From Calidifontibacillus erzurumensis (GTDB taxonomy: Bacteria; Bacillota; Bacilli; Bacillales; Bacillaceae_J), in assembly GCF_013303125.1 (NCBI RefSeq), contig NZ_JABTTE010000006.1, forward strand, positions 62,001-126,000: 64,000 nucleotides of DNA, read 5' to 3'. The notes beneath the pieces are model-generated. The model was given only the letters and a program-made list of their open reading frames with translations, searched no databases and had not been told where the DNA came from. The position numbers were made by a program, and so were the translations under genes. The first letter of the stretch is position 1; every line of letters begins with the position of its first letter. Positions 1 to 9,734 of the stretch are shown piece by piece.

Positions 1-21
1 GGCAATATTTTTAAAGACTGT

Positions 22-55
22 GAAATCGGCAATGATGCCGATTTCTATTTTTATT
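22..55 (+). terminator. Intrinsic terminator of the gene left of the window
   Basis: A perfect 9-bp stem (GAAATCGGC at 22-30 and GCCGATTTC at 37-45) with a 6-nt loop is followed by TATTTTTATT. It lies just before prpE and points along the + strand, so it most likely ends a transcript entering from outside the window. Confidence 0.75.
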
Positions 56-83
56 CATGAGACACAAGAAAGGGGGCCTTATA

Positions 84-821
84 TTGTTTGATATTATCGG
101 TGATATTCATGGCTGCTTTCAAGAATTCGTGGAATTAACAAAGAAGCTGGGATACAAATGGGATGAAGGTTTTCCGGTTCATCCGCAAAAAAGAAAGCTC
201 GTGTTTGTCGGTGATTTAACAGATCGCGGTCCAGAATCGATAAAAATGATGGAAATGGTTTATACCCTTGTCATCGAAAAAAATTCAGCTTTCTATGTCC
301 CTGGAAACCATTGCGATAAATTATATCGTTTTTTCTTAGGGAGAAATGTGCAAATCAAACATGGGTTGGAAACAACCGTTGCTGAATATAATAATCTCTC
401 AGAAAAAGAAAAAACAAAAGTCCGCTCCCATTTTATGAAACTTTTTGAACAAGCACCATTATATTTAGAGCTCGACGATGGTAAATTAGTTGTTGCCCAT
501 GCTGGCATACGTCAAGATTATATTGGCAAAACTGGCAATAAAGTAAAAACTTTTGTTTTATATGGTGATATTACAGGCGAAACAAATCCGGATGGTACGC
601 CTGTCAGAAGAGATTGGGCGAAACATTATAAAGGTGATGCGTGGATCGTTTATGGCCATACACCTGTTGAAAAGCCTCGGCAAATAAATAAAACATGGAA
701 TATTGACACAGGATGTGTTTTTGGCGGAATGCTAACAGCCCTACGCTATCCTGAGATGGAAACCGTTTCCGTTCCATCAACAATGCCAAAAGTTCCAGAA
801 AAATTTAGGCAATTCGATTAA
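84..821 (+). CDS. prpE: Bis(5'-nucleosyl)-tetraphosphatase PrpE
   Basis: PrpE hydrolyses diadenosine tetraphosphate and related dinucleotides in the cytosol. The 245-residue product has the calcineurin-type metallophosphoesterase motifs in order: GDIHGC near the N-terminus, GDLTDRGP at about 50, GNHC at about 74, and VAHAG at about 138. I place the start at the TTG at 84 because AAGGGGG sits 7 nt before it. An ATG at 57 in the same frame has no such site, and the protein I recall from B. subtilis also begins directly before DI-x-DIHGC. The gene is convergent with the pseudouridine synthase to its right, the arrangement I recall for prpE and yjbO. Family assignment is secure. Confidence 0.93.
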   Translation: MFDIIGDIHGCFQEFVELTKKLGYKWDEGFPVHPQKRKLVFVGDLTDRGPESIKMMEMVYTLVIEKNSAFYVPGNHCDKLYRFFLGRNVQIKHGLETTVAEYNNLSEKEKTKVRSHFMKLFEQAPLYLELDDGKLVVAHAGIRQDYIGKTGNKVKTFVLYGDITGETNPDGTPVRRDWAKHYKGDAWIVYGHTPVEKPRQINKTWNIDTGCVFGGMLTALRYPEMETVSVPSTMPKVPEKFRQFD

Positions 822-825
822 AGCC

Positions 826-873
826 GGTGCCGTAGACGGTACCAGAGACGGTACACCAGAGGGGTCTGGCACC
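826..873. repeat. Short GC-rich repeat cluster behind prpE
   Basis: Directly after the prpE stop, AGACGGTACCA (834-844) is followed by AGACGGTACACCA (846-858). The block is bounded by GGTGCC (826-831) and GGCACC (868-873), and holds a small hairpin CCAGA-GGGG-TCTGG (856-869). It is much richer in G and C than its surroundings. It may be a dispersed intergenic repeat, but only one copy was noticed here. Confidence 0.45.
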
Positions 874-884
874 ACACCGCAGAT

Positions 885-914
885 AAAAAAAAGCGCCTTT
901 TATAGCGCTTTTGC
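885..914. terminator. Bidirectional terminator between prpE and the pseudouridine synthase gene
   Basis: AAAAGCGC and GCGCTTTT pair around an 8-nt loop, with an A-run on the left and T-rich sequence on the right. It can end transcripts from both convergent genes. Confidence 0.75.
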
Positions 915-917
915 TAT

Positions 918-1808
918 TTATGTTATTAAATTTTTCATATCTTCTGGAAGTGGTGTTGAAAATTCTAATTCTTTTCCAAGCAGCGGGTGGTAAAAACGAA
1001 CATATTTACTATGCAATGCTTGTCTTTCAATCCAATCTTTTTTTCCTCCATATAGATCATCCCCTACTAATGGATGTCCAATATGGGACATGTGAACCCG
1101 GATTTGGTGCGTTCGTCCGGTTTCCAGTTTTAGAGAGACAAGTGTCCGATCTTTCAATCGTTTTATGACACGATAATGTGTAATTGCATCCTGTCCGTCA
1201 TTTCTTACAACCCGCTCGATAATGCTCTCTTCTTTTCGTCCTATTGGAGCATCAATCGTTCCACTATCATATTCTACCAATCCGTGAACGACCGCTTCAT
1301 ATGTCCGCTCAATCCGTTTATTTTTTTGTTCCAATGAAAATAATGAATGGACAAAGCGATTTTTGGCTATGATCATTAAGCCTGACGTATCTTTATCTAA
1401 TCGGTTCACGATATGAACCGTAGATTGTAATCCTATTTTTTCATAATAATGAATAAGCGCATTAGCCAATGTCCCTTTTGGATGTTCCCGGGATGGAATG
1501 GATGGCATAAAGGGCGGTTTATTTATGATAAGTATAAAGGAATCTTCATAAATAATATCGAGTGGGATATCTTCGCCTTTCATCCCACAACTAGGGGTTT
1601 CCGGCGGAAATTGAACGGCCAAACAGTCCCCTTCCTCAAGCACTGCACGAACCGTGACAGGATGGCCATTCAACAAAATCGTGCCCCCTTTAAATTTAAT
1701 ATCAGTAAGGGCACGTCTAGAAATTCCTTTTTCCTCAAGTAAAAACTCTCTTATAAGCATACCAGCATGCTCTTTTTCTATCGTCCATTTCAATTGAAAT
1801 GCGTTCAC
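918..1808 (-). CDS. RluA/RluD-family RNA pseudouridine synthase (YjbO type)
   Basis: This enzyme converts uridine to pseudouridine in RNA, probably rRNA. It has an N-terminal S4-like region (the stretch around SRRALTDIKF) and then the catalytic RluA-type domain with the signature VNRLDKDTSGLM, whose Asp is the nucleophile, and GRTHQIRVHM near the C-terminus. I chose the GTG at 1808 because the protein then begins MNAFQLKWT, in line with the Bacillus YjbO N-terminus as I remember it; an ATG lies four codons further out. At 296 residues it is full length. The exact RNA target cannot be read from the sequence. Confidence 0.9.
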   Translation of the reverse strand: MNAFQLKWTIEKEHAGMLIREFLLEEKGISRRALTDIKFKGGTILLNGHPVTVRAVLEEGDCLAVQFPPETPSCGMKGEDIPLDIIYEDSFILIINKPPFMPSIPSREHPKGTLANALIHYYEKIGLQSTVHIVNRLDKDTSGLMIIAKNRFVHSLFSLEQKNKRIERTYEAVVHGLVEYDSGTIDAPIGRKEESIIERVVRNDGQDAITHYRVIKRLKDRTLVSLKLETGRTHQIRVHMSHIGHPLVGDDLYGGKKDWIERQALHSKYVRFYHPLLGKELEFSTPLPEDMKNLIT

Positions 1809-2309
1809 ATCAACCACCATATCTTTTTTTTATGATGCCATCCTTTCTTAGAGGGTGTTTTTTACTACCCACAGTTTAGTAAATTTGTTGTTTTTTCAAT
1901 ACGAACCCACTTGCCCTTGGGTAATAAATTAGAGTTGGGCGGCCACGTTGCGCTATTCTTTTCTGATATAAAAATCAAGATGTTTTTTTCAAACATTCGG
2001 ACGATCAAGATGACAATCGCCATCCCTTGTCCGAAACAGATTCAACCCTAACTAACCAATTGGGCTATACCTCTCAAATTCCTTAGGGTAAAAGCTTTCC
2101 TCAAATAAGATAAAAGATCTCTAGCTCCACTACTTTTTTCCTCGGATAAAATACAATCGCTTTCCGACTTAGCGTTTAAAAATAGTTTGGTACAACTTGC
2201 ACGGTTACCCAGAAATATAGAAAAATACAAAAACTCATATTTCAAAAGCGATCCCCAAGACCTAGGGGGCTAACCAGAAACCAGAAATATAGTAAATGCA
2301 ATAATTCTT
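1809..2309. other. 500-bp non-coding gap between nadK and the pseudouridine synthase gene
   Basis: No convincing gene is visible. A 65-codon open frame on the minus strand (2048-2245) has no ribosome-binding site and no recognisable motif. The 12-mer CCAGAAATATAG occurs twice (2210-2221 and 2279-2290), and the gap also holds the near-palindrome CCAAGACCTAGGGGG. In B. subtilis nadK and yjbO are close together, so this may be inserted or decayed sequence. Confidence 0.4.
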
Positions 2310-3143
2310 TCATCGTTTATTTATTTCATCCGGTAAAAATTTCGGTCTTTCATCTCCTACGAACGAATCACGAACCCGATTCCAAAACGGAAATGGACGA
2401 TAGCGGGCAAATCTTACTTTTTGATCAGCAACACGGCATTGGATAGACTTAACATCATTATGTAAAATTGTTTTGTGATCGACTGTAACTAAAAGATCAG
2501 TTTCTTTCTTTGGTCGTAGTAATAATGTATGATGGGCAGGCAAAATCAAAGGCGACCCAATTGTTCGGAAAACGCGGTTATTAATTGACGCCATTTCCGT
2601 TACTTGAATCGCTTCAATCGATGGATGGATGATCGCACCGCCTAATGCTTTATTATAAGCGGTACTGCCCGATGGAGTTGATACGCATAGTCCATCGCCA
2701 CGGAATGTTTCAAATTTCTGTCCCTTAATTTCAACATCAATAACGAGTGAACCTTCTGTCGCTCTAATAGTAGCTTCATTTAGTGCCAAATACAGCGTCT
2801 CTTTCCCTCCGTCAATATGGCGGACAATCGTTTCAAGAATTGGGTATTCCACGACAGAAAACGGAGTGCGCGCTAATTCAATGACCAGCTTTTCTATTTC
2901 AGATGGAACCCAATCGGCATAAAACCCAAGATGCCCTGTATGGACACCAACAAAAGCTGTTTTGTCTAATCGGTGCTGATATTGATGAAAAGCATAAAGG
3001 AAGGTACCGTCACCACCAATGGATATGACAATATCTGGCTCCTTTTCATCAAAGATTAGATTGAAATCCAATAAATAGTTTTTCATTTTCATCTTCAATG
3101 CATTTGAGGTTTGATCCCCTCTAGACGTAATCGCAAATTTCAT
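2310..3143 (-). CDS. nadK: NAD kinase
   Basis: NAD kinase phosphorylates NAD to NADP with ATP or polyphosphate. The 277-residue protein shows the family motif [10 protein letters not shown] at about 45-54 and the NE-A-x dinucleotide-binding region at about 120, then GDG and [15 protein letters not shown] at about 150-170, which form the NAD site. The ATG at 3143 starts [10 protein letters not shown]. The gene corresponds by position to yjbN of B. subtilis. There the small alarmone synthetase yjbM/relQ lies just upstream. Here the upstream neighbour is instead a divergent CYTH gene, so relQ is absent from this locus. Confidence 0.95.
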   Translation of the reverse strand: MKFAITSRGDQTSNALKMKMKNYLLDFNLIFDEKEPDIVISIGGDGTFLYAFHQYQHRLDKTAFVGVHTGHLGFYADWVPSEIEKLVIELARTPFSVVEYPILETIVRHIDGGKETLYLALNEATIRATEGSLVIDVEIKGQKFETFRGDGLCVSTPSGSTAYNKALGGAIIHPSIEAIQVTEMASINNRVFRTIGSPLILPAHHTLLLRPKKETDLLVTVDHKTILHNDVKSIQCRVADQKVRFARYRPFPFWNRVRDSFVGDERPKFLPDEINKR

Positions 3144-3284
3144 AACAACCGACTTCCATTCCTTTTATAATTATAGTAATAGTTTATCACATAATGTGCT
3201 TCATTTTAATTCCATTGATTTTAATACAGATATCTATCATAATATTATATGTATGCTATCATCCTTATTTTTAGGAGTTTTTTT

Positions 3285-3881
3285 ATGAGTCAAGAGATTG
3301 AGATTGAATTTAAAAATTTACTTACAAAAACTGAATTTGAAGCATTCAAAACTTCTTTCAATATTACAGATGATGATTTCATCACCCAAGAAAACCATTA
3401 TTTTGATACGCCTAACTTTTTACTCAAATCACGACAATCCGCTCTTAGAATTCGAAAAAAACAAGATGTCTATTTTCTTACACTTAAACAGCCTCATAAA
3501 GAAGGTCTACTTGAAACGCATCAAAAAATAACGGAAGAAGAAGCAAAATTGCTTTTATCTAACAAAGCTGAAGTGTTCATAGACGGCGAAGTGAAAGAAG
3601 CGATTCTCAAGCTAGACATTGATCCACAAGCAATTACTTATTTAGGAACATTAAAAACGAATCGTGCAGAAATCCGCGATGGCGAAAATCTGCTAGTTCT
3701 TGACCATAGTTTTTATTTAAATCATGAAGATTATGAGCTAGAATATGAAGTTCAAAATAAAGAAACAGGCAAAGAAAGATTTTTAGCACTTCTACAGCAG
3801 CACAACGTCCCTTTAAGACCTGCTAAAAATAAAATATTGAGATTTTTCGAAACAAAAGCTAAAGAGGAAGAGAAATCATGA
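3285..3881 (+). CDS. CYTH-domain protein (YjbK family)
   Basis: CYTH proteins bind triphosphorylated substrates in a beta-barrel tunnel with divalent metal. The 198-residue product opens with the hallmark EIEIEFK (residues 4-10) and has alternating basic and acidic residues along its strands ([22 protein letters not shown]). The ATG at 3285 has AGGAG 7 nt upstream, so the upstream in-frame ATG at 3249 is not used. It overlaps the next gene by 4 bp, indicating translational coupling with the transglycosylase. The substrate, perhaps thiamine triphosphate or inorganic triphosphate, is inferred from the family. Confidence 0.88.
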   Translation: MSQEIEIEFKNLLTKTEFEAFKTSFNITDDDFITQENHYFDTPNFLLKSRQSALRIRKKQDVYFLTLKQPHKEGLLETHQKITEEEAKLLLSNKAEVFIDGEVKEAILKLDIDPQAITYLGTLKTNRAEIRDGENLLVLDHSFYLNHEDYELEYEVQNKETGKERFLALLQQHNVPLRPAKNKILRFFETKAKEEEKS

Positions 3882-4534
3882 AAATCGATGCCAATCAACT
3901 GAAAACATTAATGGAAATACAAGCATTAAGAAGTTTTAATTATTCATCAAAATCAATAGATGTCCAATCTGATCCTTTTTCGGACTTTTTGCAATTAGAA
4001 ATTGCGAAATTGCAGACGAAATTGCCATCAGATGAACAAAATATTAGCAAAAGGTCTCAATCTTTAACGCCGCTAGTTTTAGAAGAATTACAAGCCTTAA
4101 CACCAAACTTTCATATACATAAATATACTCTTCCACCTGCAGAAAAAAGAGACCTTTCTACCGCCTATGACAGCATCATAGAAGAAGCTGCAGCAAAGTA
4201 TGGCGTAGATGCCAGTTTGATCAAAGCTGTCATTAAACATGAGTCAAATTTTAATCCTCTAGCCAAAAGCAAGGCTGGAGCAGCCGGTTTGATGCAGTTG
4301 ATGCCGGCAACTGCAAAAGGTCTCGGTGTAAAAAATGTTTATGATCCAAAAGAAAACATTGAAGCGGGAACAAAATATTTAAGAAAAATGTTGGACAAGT
4401 ATAATGGGAATGTTGAGCTTGCTCTTGCCGCCTATAATGCCGGTCCAGGCAATGTAGATAAATATAATGGGATCCCTCCTTTTAAAGAAACGATCGCCTA
4501 TGTTAAAAAAGTAACGAATACCTACTTTTCTTAA
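3878..4534 (+). CDS. Lytic transglycosylase, SLT domain (YjbJ type)
   Basis: This protein cleaves the MurNAc-GlcNAc bond of peptidoglycan. The C-terminal half is an SLT domain: the catalytic Glu lies in IKHESNFNP, followed by [12 protein letters not shown], and [13 protein letters not shown] near the end. The N-terminal ~100 residues are polar and low in complexity, with no clear signal peptide or membrane segment, so the export route is not evident. It starts within the stop of the CYTH gene (4-bp overlap). Length of 218 residues is usual for the Bacillus family. Confidence 0.9.
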   Translation: MKIDANQLKTLMEIQALRSFNYSSKSIDVQSDPFSDFLQLEIAKLQTKLPSDEQNISKRSQSLTPLVLEELQALTPNFHIHKYTLPPAEKRDLSTAYDSIIEEAAAKYGVDASLIKAVIKHESNFNPLAKSKAGAAGLMQLMPATAKGLGVKNVYDPKENIEAGTKYLRKMLDKYNGNVELALAAYNAGPGNVDKYNGIPPFKETIAYVKKVTNTYFS

Positions 4535-4539
4535 TACAA

Positions 4540-4582
4540 AACGCCTTTCCTAGACTTGGCTCTAGGAAAGGCGATTTTTTTA
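4540..4582. terminator. Terminator between transglycosylase and pssA
   Basis: A perfect 13-bp stem (CGCCTTTCCTAGA at 4542-4554 and its complement at 4561-4573) with a 6-nt loop is followed by ATTTTTTT. The genes are convergent, and the hairpin probably serves both. Confidence 0.9.
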
Positions 4583-5278
4583 ATCAAGATCATCCCTTTT
4601 ATTTTTTCCCTTCATAAAACGATAAGCTAAGTAAGCAATATAAAGCGGTGCGGCTATATAAATAAGATAGGGAAATTTAATATAAGTTCCTTTATAAATC
4701 ACATATAAAAGGCAGCCAATAAATAAAGTTACAATCGTGCCGTATTTCGGCAAAGGAACTTCTTTTAAACTTGGAATGCGAATGCGGCTAACCATTAAAA
4801 AGCATAGAGCGGTAAACACAACTGAAATGATAATATTTGGGATATAATTTCCAAATAACGTTAATAAAGCCAATATCCCGCCAGCTGCTGTGATCGGTAC
4901 GCCAATAAAATAATGCAAAGATGATTTCGTTGAGCTTATATTAAACCTTGCTAATCGATAGGCTCCGAACAATGGAAATAAACCCGCAACGATGAAACCT
5001 AATAATCCGAATTGAAAAAAATATGTATAATATACTAAAAATGATGGCGCTACCCCAAAGGTAACAATGTCAGCAAGGGAATCCAATTCTTTTCCTAAAG
5101 AACTATCAGCTTTTAGCATTCTAGCTAATCTTCCGTCCATACTATCAAGCATCATACCAATTAAAATTAAAATTGCAGCATTGTTAAACTCCCCGTTCGC
5201 CGCAAAACCAATCGACAAAAAACCGCAATAAAGATTTCCTAATGTAAACATATTTGGAATCGATTTCGTTATTCGCAT
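4580..5278 (-). CDS. pssA: CDP-diacylglycerol-serine O-phosphatidyltransferase
   Basis: PssA makes phosphatidylserine from CDP-diacylglycerol and serine at the membrane, the first step to phosphatidylethanolamine. The CDP-alcohol phosphotransferase motif DG-x2-AR-x8-G-x3-D-x3-D is seen as DGRLARMLKADSSLGKELDS at about 47-66. At least six hydrophobic segments and a basic C-terminus follow. I prefer the ATG at 5278. A GTG at 5290 is in frame, but it sits only 1 nt behind the GAGGT site. No psd gene is adjacent. In B. subtilis pssA lies elsewhere, so this location is a difference. Confidence 0.9.
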   Translation of the reverse strand: MRITKSIPNMFTLGNLYCGFLSIGFAANGEFNNAAILILIGMMLDSMDGRLARMLKADSSLGKELDSLADIVTFGVAPSFLVYYTYFFQFGLLGFIVAGLFPLFGAYRLARFNISSTKSSLHYFIGVPITAAGGILALLTLFGNYIPNIIISVVFTALCFLMVSRIRIPSLKEVPLPKYGTIVTLFIGCLLYVIYKGTYIKFPYLIYIAAPLYIAYLAYRFMKGKNKRDDLD

Positions 5279-5500
5279 AAATGGTGTCACACCTCATCAT
5301 TTGAAGAATCAATTTCACATATGATTTGTTTTGCTTCATAAATATTGAATCCTAAAAACAATCATTTTGCAACTTAATTTAATGATTCTTTTCCACTTCT
5401 TTACTAATAGAGGCAAATAGTTCAAAAGCACAATATTTGCCGGAACCATGCGTCGTTGCTAAAATAAAAGTAATATTTCCTGAACAGAAAGGAGATCTTC

Positions 5501-6388
5501 ATGGTTTTTAACGGTTCGGGTGCCAGCAAGGAAATGAAAAAATGTTGCTGGAACAATATAATTGCCAAACAGGTAGAAATTTATGTTTTTATCGATCCCC
5601 TTTGCCCTGAATGCTGGGCACTGGAGCCATTATTAAAAAAATTGATAATTGAATATGGAGATAAATTTTGTATTCGACACGTATTAACTGGACGGTTAAC
5701 ATCTCTAAATATTTCAAAAAAAGCTCCATCAGAAATTGCGAAAAATTGGGAGCGCACAGCTAGTAAATCCGGAATGTCCTGTGATGGCGATGTTTGGTAT
5801 GAAGACCCGATTTCTAAACCTATTACAGCTTTATTAGCAATTAAAGCCGCTGAACTGCAAGGAAAAAGGGCCGGTATGCGTTTTTTAAGAAAACTGCAAG
5901 AATGCCTATTCCTTGAGAAACAAAATATTACGAAAAAAGATGTATTAATTTCCATTGCTAAAGAAGCAGGTTTAGATGTTGAAGAATTCAGTAAAGATCT
6001 TCTCTCAGAAACATCCTGTAAGGCCCTTCAATGTGATTTGAAAATTACACGGGAAATGGAAGTTGAAGAAAGTCCAACTCTTGTTTTTTTTAATAATGAA
6101 AAAATTGAAGAAGAAGGCATTAAACTTTCCGGTTCTTTCCCATATGAAATATATGTTCAAGTGTTAGAGGAAATTTTGCAAAGAAAACCGATTGCAAAAT
6201 CCCCTCCCCCGTTGGAAGAATTTTTGGCTCATTTCAAATTTGTGGCTACGAAAGAAATTGCTGTCGTTTACAATTTAACTTGTCAAGAAGTAGAGAAAAA
6301 AATGAAGAAGTATCTTTTAAATCAAATCGTTGAGCGTGTACCAGTGAAGTATGGGACGTTTTGGCGGTACATCAAAGACAGAGATTAA
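5501..6388 (+). CDS. spxH: ClpXP adaptor protein SpxH (YjbH)
   Basis: SpxH binds Spx and delivers it to ClpXP, keeping the disulfide-stress regulon low in unstressed cells. The 295-residue protein has the DsbA/thioredoxin-like start [14 protein letters not shown] with the CPEC motif at about 36-39. It also has the conserved [10 protein letters not shown] segment at about 190-200, which is the cis-Pro region. The ATG at 5501 has AAAGGAGATC just upstream. Its client Spx is encoded 8 kb to the right in this window. The truncated globin that I recall next to it in B. subtilis is missing. Confidence 0.92.
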   Translation: MVFNGSGASKEMKKCCWNNIIAKQVEIYVFIDPLCPECWALEPLLKKLIIEYGDKFCIRHVLTGRLTSLNISKKAPSEIAKNWERTASKSGMSCDGDVWYEDPISKPITALLAIKAAELQGKRAGMRFLRKLQECLFLEKQNITKKDVLISIAKEAGLDVEEFSKDLLSETSCKALQCDLKITREMEVEESPTLVFFNNEKIEEEGIKLSGSFPYEIYVQVLEEILQRKPIAKSPPPLEEFLAHFKFVATKEIAVVYNLTCQEVEKKMKKYLLNQIVERVPVKYGTFWRYIKDRD

Positions 6389-6450
6389 GCCAATGAACTT
6401 CTGCCCTTCTATAATATTAATACAAGAGAACCAGCCATATAAAAATAAAA

Positions 6451-6480
6451 AGAAGGTTAGATCAGTCTAACCTTCTTTTT
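6451..6480 (+). terminator. Terminator of spxH
   Basis: A perfect 11-bp stem (AGAAGGTTAGA / TCTAACCTTCT) with loop TCAG is followed by a T-run. Confidence 0.9.
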
Positions 6481-6727
6481 ATGTCTTATTCGACAGGGGG
6501 GTGGGAGAAAGTTTCACGGTCAAACAAAGGGGTTATGTTTGTTTGTGATTAACTTTACGAATTTATAATAACAAGTTCTTTTTCCTGTGACAACGAGATT
6601 GTTAATACTTTCACAAAACTGTCACTTTTCTTTTCCAATAATTTTCATAAATTAGACAAGGTTTTTCATCCAATGTCTGTTCATGAATGAAAAGAAAAGT
6701 GCATACGCTGATATCGGAGGTGGAATT
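6481..6727. other. Intergenic region before the small membrane protein gene
   Basis: Starts with a G-rich stretch (ACAGGGGGGTGGGAG) and becomes AT-rich towards the next gene. No further open frame with a ribosome-binding site and no strong promoter or hairpin was recognised. Confidence 0.4.
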
Positions 6728-6925
6728 GTGAACAAAATTTTACTCGCCATAGGCGTGCTCCTCATTTTCGCAAGTTTTTGCTTTTATTTACTTGGATTAA
6801 TGAGAATTTTTCCATTTTTTTATACTGCTATTCCGCTCTTTTTATCAATTTTTTTTACCGTTCAAATTTGGAATAACCGCAACCGCTTCCGGATGCGACC
6901 AAGAAGGAAAAGTTCCCAACATTAA
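6728..6925 (+). CDS. Small two-helix membrane protein, unknown function
   Basis: A GTG at 6728 preceded by GGAGGT (6716-6722 region) gives a 65-residue protein. It has two hydrophobic helices separated by a short turn (residues about 4-22 and 25-42), then a strongly basic tail rich in Arg and Lys, which suggests an inside C-terminus. I do not recognise the family. An ATG at 6683 in the same frame has no ribosome-binding site. It is followed by a hairpin shared with pepF. Confidence 0.65.
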   Translation: MNKILLAIGVLLIFASFCFYLLGLMRIFPFFYTAIPLFLSIFFTVQIWNNRNRFRMRPRRKSSQH

Positions 6926-6932
6926 ATGAAAA

Positions 6933-6983
6933 ATAAAGAGACATTCGTGCAAACAGTTTCTTTTCACGAATGTCCCTCTATTT
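6933..6983. terminator. Bidirectional terminator between the small membrane protein gene and pepF
   Basis: GACATTCGTG (6940-6949) pairs with CACGAATGTC (6965-6974), and the stem can be extended through AGAG/CTCT to flanking A and T runs. Confidence 0.75.
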
Positions 6984-6997
6984 ACAGCATCTTATTT

Positions 6998-8815
6998 TTA
7001 GCTTAACAATTGTTCCATTTCCGTTAATTTTTCATCAAACATTTTTAACGCTTCTTTGATTGGTTCGCTTGATGTCATATCAACACCGGCACGTTTTAAA
7101 ATTTCAATCGGATAATCAGAACTACCCGCTTTCAAAAACTCCTCAATGTACCTGTCAACAGCAGGTTTGCCTTCCTCTAAAATTTGCTTCGCTAATGCAC
7201 TAGCTGCGCTGAATCCTGTAGCATATTGATATACATAATAATTGTAATAAAAATGAGGAATTCTAGCCCATTCCAACCCGATTTCTTTATCGATAACAAT
7301 GCCATCTCCAAAATATTTTTTATTTAAATCATAATACAACGAAGTTAAGAGTTCAGCCGTTAATGCCTCTCCTTGAGCGGCTTTTTCATGAATGAGATGC
7401 TCAAATTCAGCAAACATCGTTTGACGGAACACAGTACCGCGGAAGCCTTCTAAATAATGATTTAAAATGTAAAGTTTTTTCTGCTTATCTGTTTCATTTT
7501 TTAATAGATAATCATTTAATAACGCTTCATTGCACGTAGAAGCCACTTCAGCTACGAAAATCGAATAATTCGCATATGGATACGGCTGTGTTTTACGAGT
7601 ATAGTAGCTGTGAACTGAATGGCCTAATTCATGGGCAAGTGTAAACAAGTTATTTACATTATCTTGCCAATTCAATAAAATATACGGATTTGTGCCATAA
7701 GCCCCTGAAGAATACGCTCCGCTTCTTTTGCCTTCATTTTCATGAACATCAATCCAACGGTTGTCAAATGCTTCTTGCAAAATTTGCTGATATTCTTCCC
7801 CGAGTGGCGCCAATCCTTTGATAACCAATTCCTTTGCTTCTGGGTACGTGATTTCCATTTTCACGTCTTTTACGAGCGGTGTGTAAAGATCATACATATG
7901 GAGCTCATCTACACCAAGTACTTTTTTCCGTAATGCCACGTAACGATGCAATAAGTGCAAATGATCGCTCACAGTCTCAACTAATGTATCATAGACGCTT
8001 TCAGGAATGTTGTTGCTGTCTAGGGCAGCTTCACGCGCTGATTTATAACGGCGCACGCGAGCAAAAAAGTTATCTTTCTTTATATTTCCGCTTAATGTGC
8101 TTGCAAATGTATTTTTAAATTTTCCGTATGTTTCATATACAGCTTTAAAAGCATCTTCCCGCACTCTTCTGTCTGAGCTTTCAAGGAAGCGAAGATAACG
8201 GCCATGGGTAACTTCGACTTCTTCCCCGTTTTCATCAATGATGGCAGGAAATTTCATATCAGCATTATTCAACATACCAAATGTATTGCTTGGGCTTCCC
8301 ATTACTTCTGAAGCTTGTGCGAGAATTGCTTCTTCATTTTCTGAAAGAATATGTGGACGCATACGGTTTAATTCATCCAAAACATGTTCATATAATTTCA
8401 AATCTTCATGTTCATTTAAGAATGATTTTAACTTTTGTTCATCCATCGCTAAAATTTCTGGATCAATAAACGAAAAACTGCTGCTCGCTTCTGTGTATAA
8501 ATTTTCAGCGCGGGCATTCAAACTTTGATAAAAAGAGTTTGTTGTATCTTGGTCATAGCGCATGTGGGCATACGTATAAAGCTTGCCCAATCTTTTTGAG
8601 ATTTCATATTGTGTATGTAAAGCTTGATACAATGTTTCCGCTGATTCACTTAATTTGCCGCGGTATTGTTCAATTGTAGGAATCATATTTTTGATCTCTT
8701 TAAATTCTATCTCCCAATCATCGTCTGTAGGAAAGATATCTTCCAAGCGCCATGTATCTTCAACCGGGATTTCGCTTCGTTTTGGCAATGACTTTGCTTT
8801 TTTTTCTTCAGCCAT
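6998..8815 (-). CDS. pepF: Oligoendopeptidase F
   Basis: PepF is a cytosolic zinc metallopeptidase of family M3 that cleaves peptides of about 7 to 17 residues. The HEXXH zinc site appears as LAHELGHSVHSYY with the downstream Glu ligand in EVASTCNEALL. The 605-residue length is typical. The ATG at 8815 is chosen because GGAGG lies 8 nt upstream; the longer frame starting at 8830 is not supported. In B. subtilis coiA and pepF are neighbours; here an AAA ATPase gene lies between them. PepF may process imported peptides or signalling peptides. Confidence 0.95.
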   Translation of the reverse strand: MAEEKKAKSLPKRSEIPVEDTWRLEDIFPTDDDWEIEFKEIKNMIPTIEQYRGKLSESAETLYQALHTQYEISKRLGKLYTYAHMRYDQDTTNSFYQSLNARAENLYTEASSSFSFIDPEILAMDEQKLKSFLNEHEDLKLYEHVLDELNRMRPHILSENEEAILAQASEVMGSPSNTFGMLNNADMKFPAIIDENGEEVEVTHGRYLRFLESSDRRVREDAFKAVYETYGKFKNTFASTLSGNIKKDNFFARVRRYKSAREAALDSNNIPESVYDTLVETVSDHLHLLHRYVALRKKVLGVDELHMYDLYTPLVKDVKMEITYPEAKELVIKGLAPLGEEYQQILQEAFDNRWIDVHENEGKRSGAYSSGAYGTNPYILLNWQDNVNNLFTLAHELGHSVHSYYTRKTQPYPYANYSIFVAEVASTCNEALLNDYLLKNETDKQKKLYILNHYLEGFRGTVFRQTMFAEFEHLIHEKAAQGEALTAELLTSLYYDLNKKYFGDGIVIDKEIGLEWARIPHFYYNYYVYQYATGFSAASALAKQILEEGKPAVDRYIEEFLKAGSSDYPIEILKRAGVDMTSSEPIKEALKMFDEKLTEMEQLLS

Positions 8816-8901
8816 TTTACAAACCTCCAAATGAAAAATTTTCCTCTAATCTAGTATATCCTAACATCTTTTATATATAAAAATTTATTCACTCGAGATT
8901 G

Positions 8902-9624
8902 CTATTCATCTTTCAACAATTCAGACAATACTTTTTCCCGATTTTGCAAAAAATATTTCGTTATCAAATAATGATTCGTCTCCTCATAGGAAACCTCACG
9001 AATTTCTTCATCATCAAAACTATAAATTTGTGAATTTGGAAATCCTAACAAAATCGGCGAATGAGTAGCAATTATAAACTGAACATTTTCGCTTGATACT
9101 AAATTATGGATAATCCTTAAAAACGTTAATTGTCGTGCCGGAGATAGGGCGGCTTCCGGCTCATCTAATAGATAGATAGCTTTTCCCTTAAATCGATTTT
9201 TAAATAATGATAAAAACGATTCACCATGAGATTGTTCATGAAGGGATTTTCCACCATAATCTTTAAAACCAGTTGTATCAATTTCATCCATGTAAGTTGC
9301 AAAATGATAAAATGTTTCCGCGCGAAAAAAGAAACCATTTGTTATTTTCGGAAGCCAAGATAATCGAACAAAGTCTCTTAAAGAAGATTGTGATGAATAA
9401 ACTTCATACGTATTATGACGGCTTCCACCAGCGGTATGAAACCCTGCCACATCCGCAATAGCTTCCAGCAACGTAGACTTGCCAGTCCCATTTTCCCCGA
9501 CAAAAAAAGTAACCAGACTATTAATTTGAATATAGTCTAAATTTTTTATAGCTGGGATAGAAAAGGGATATTGTTTATAATTTGGAATTTTTTCATGGAG
9601 AATCGTAACTCTTCGTAAAAACAT
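8902..9624 (-). CDS. AAA-family ATPase, ABC-like nucleotide-binding fold
   Basis: The 240-residue protein carries Walker A GENGTGKST (about 45-53), a signature-like SHGESF, Walker B AIYLLDEPE with its catalytic Glu, and a switch His in IIATHSPIL. These are the marks of stand-alone ATPases related to the Rad50/SMC/RecF type and to COG3910-like predicted ATPases. There is no membrane partner or long coiled coil. The ATG at 9624 is chosen because AAGGA lies 8 nt upstream; the ATG at 9633 lies within that ribosome-binding site. It is placed between coiA and pepF. The function is unknown. A nuclease partner, as in OLD systems, was not seen. Confidence 0.8.
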   Translation of the reverse strand: MFLRRVTILHEKIPNYKQYPFSIPAIKNLDYIQINSLVTFFVGENGTGKSTLLEAIADVAGFHTAGGSRHNTYEVYSSQSSLRDFVRLSWLPKITNGFFFRAETFYHFATYMDEIDTTGFKDYGGKSLHEQSHGESFLSLFKNRFKGKAIYLLDEPEAALSPARQLTFLRIIHNLVSSENVQFIIATHSPILLGFPNSQIYSFDDEEIREVSYEETNHYLITKYFLQNREKVLSELLKDE

Positions 9625-9734
9625 ATTTATCATCCTTAAAAGGTTTCATAAAATACAAAGAATTTACCATTAATTATATTAAATTCTGTTTTTTTATATG
9701 TTTCAACTTTCTATTTTGTTTTTTCCCTTAACGG

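Noticed and set aside
2048-2245. 65-codon minus-strand open frame in the gap behind nadK
   Set aside because: No ribosome-binding site and no recognisable motif; composition is like the surrounding non-coding DNA.
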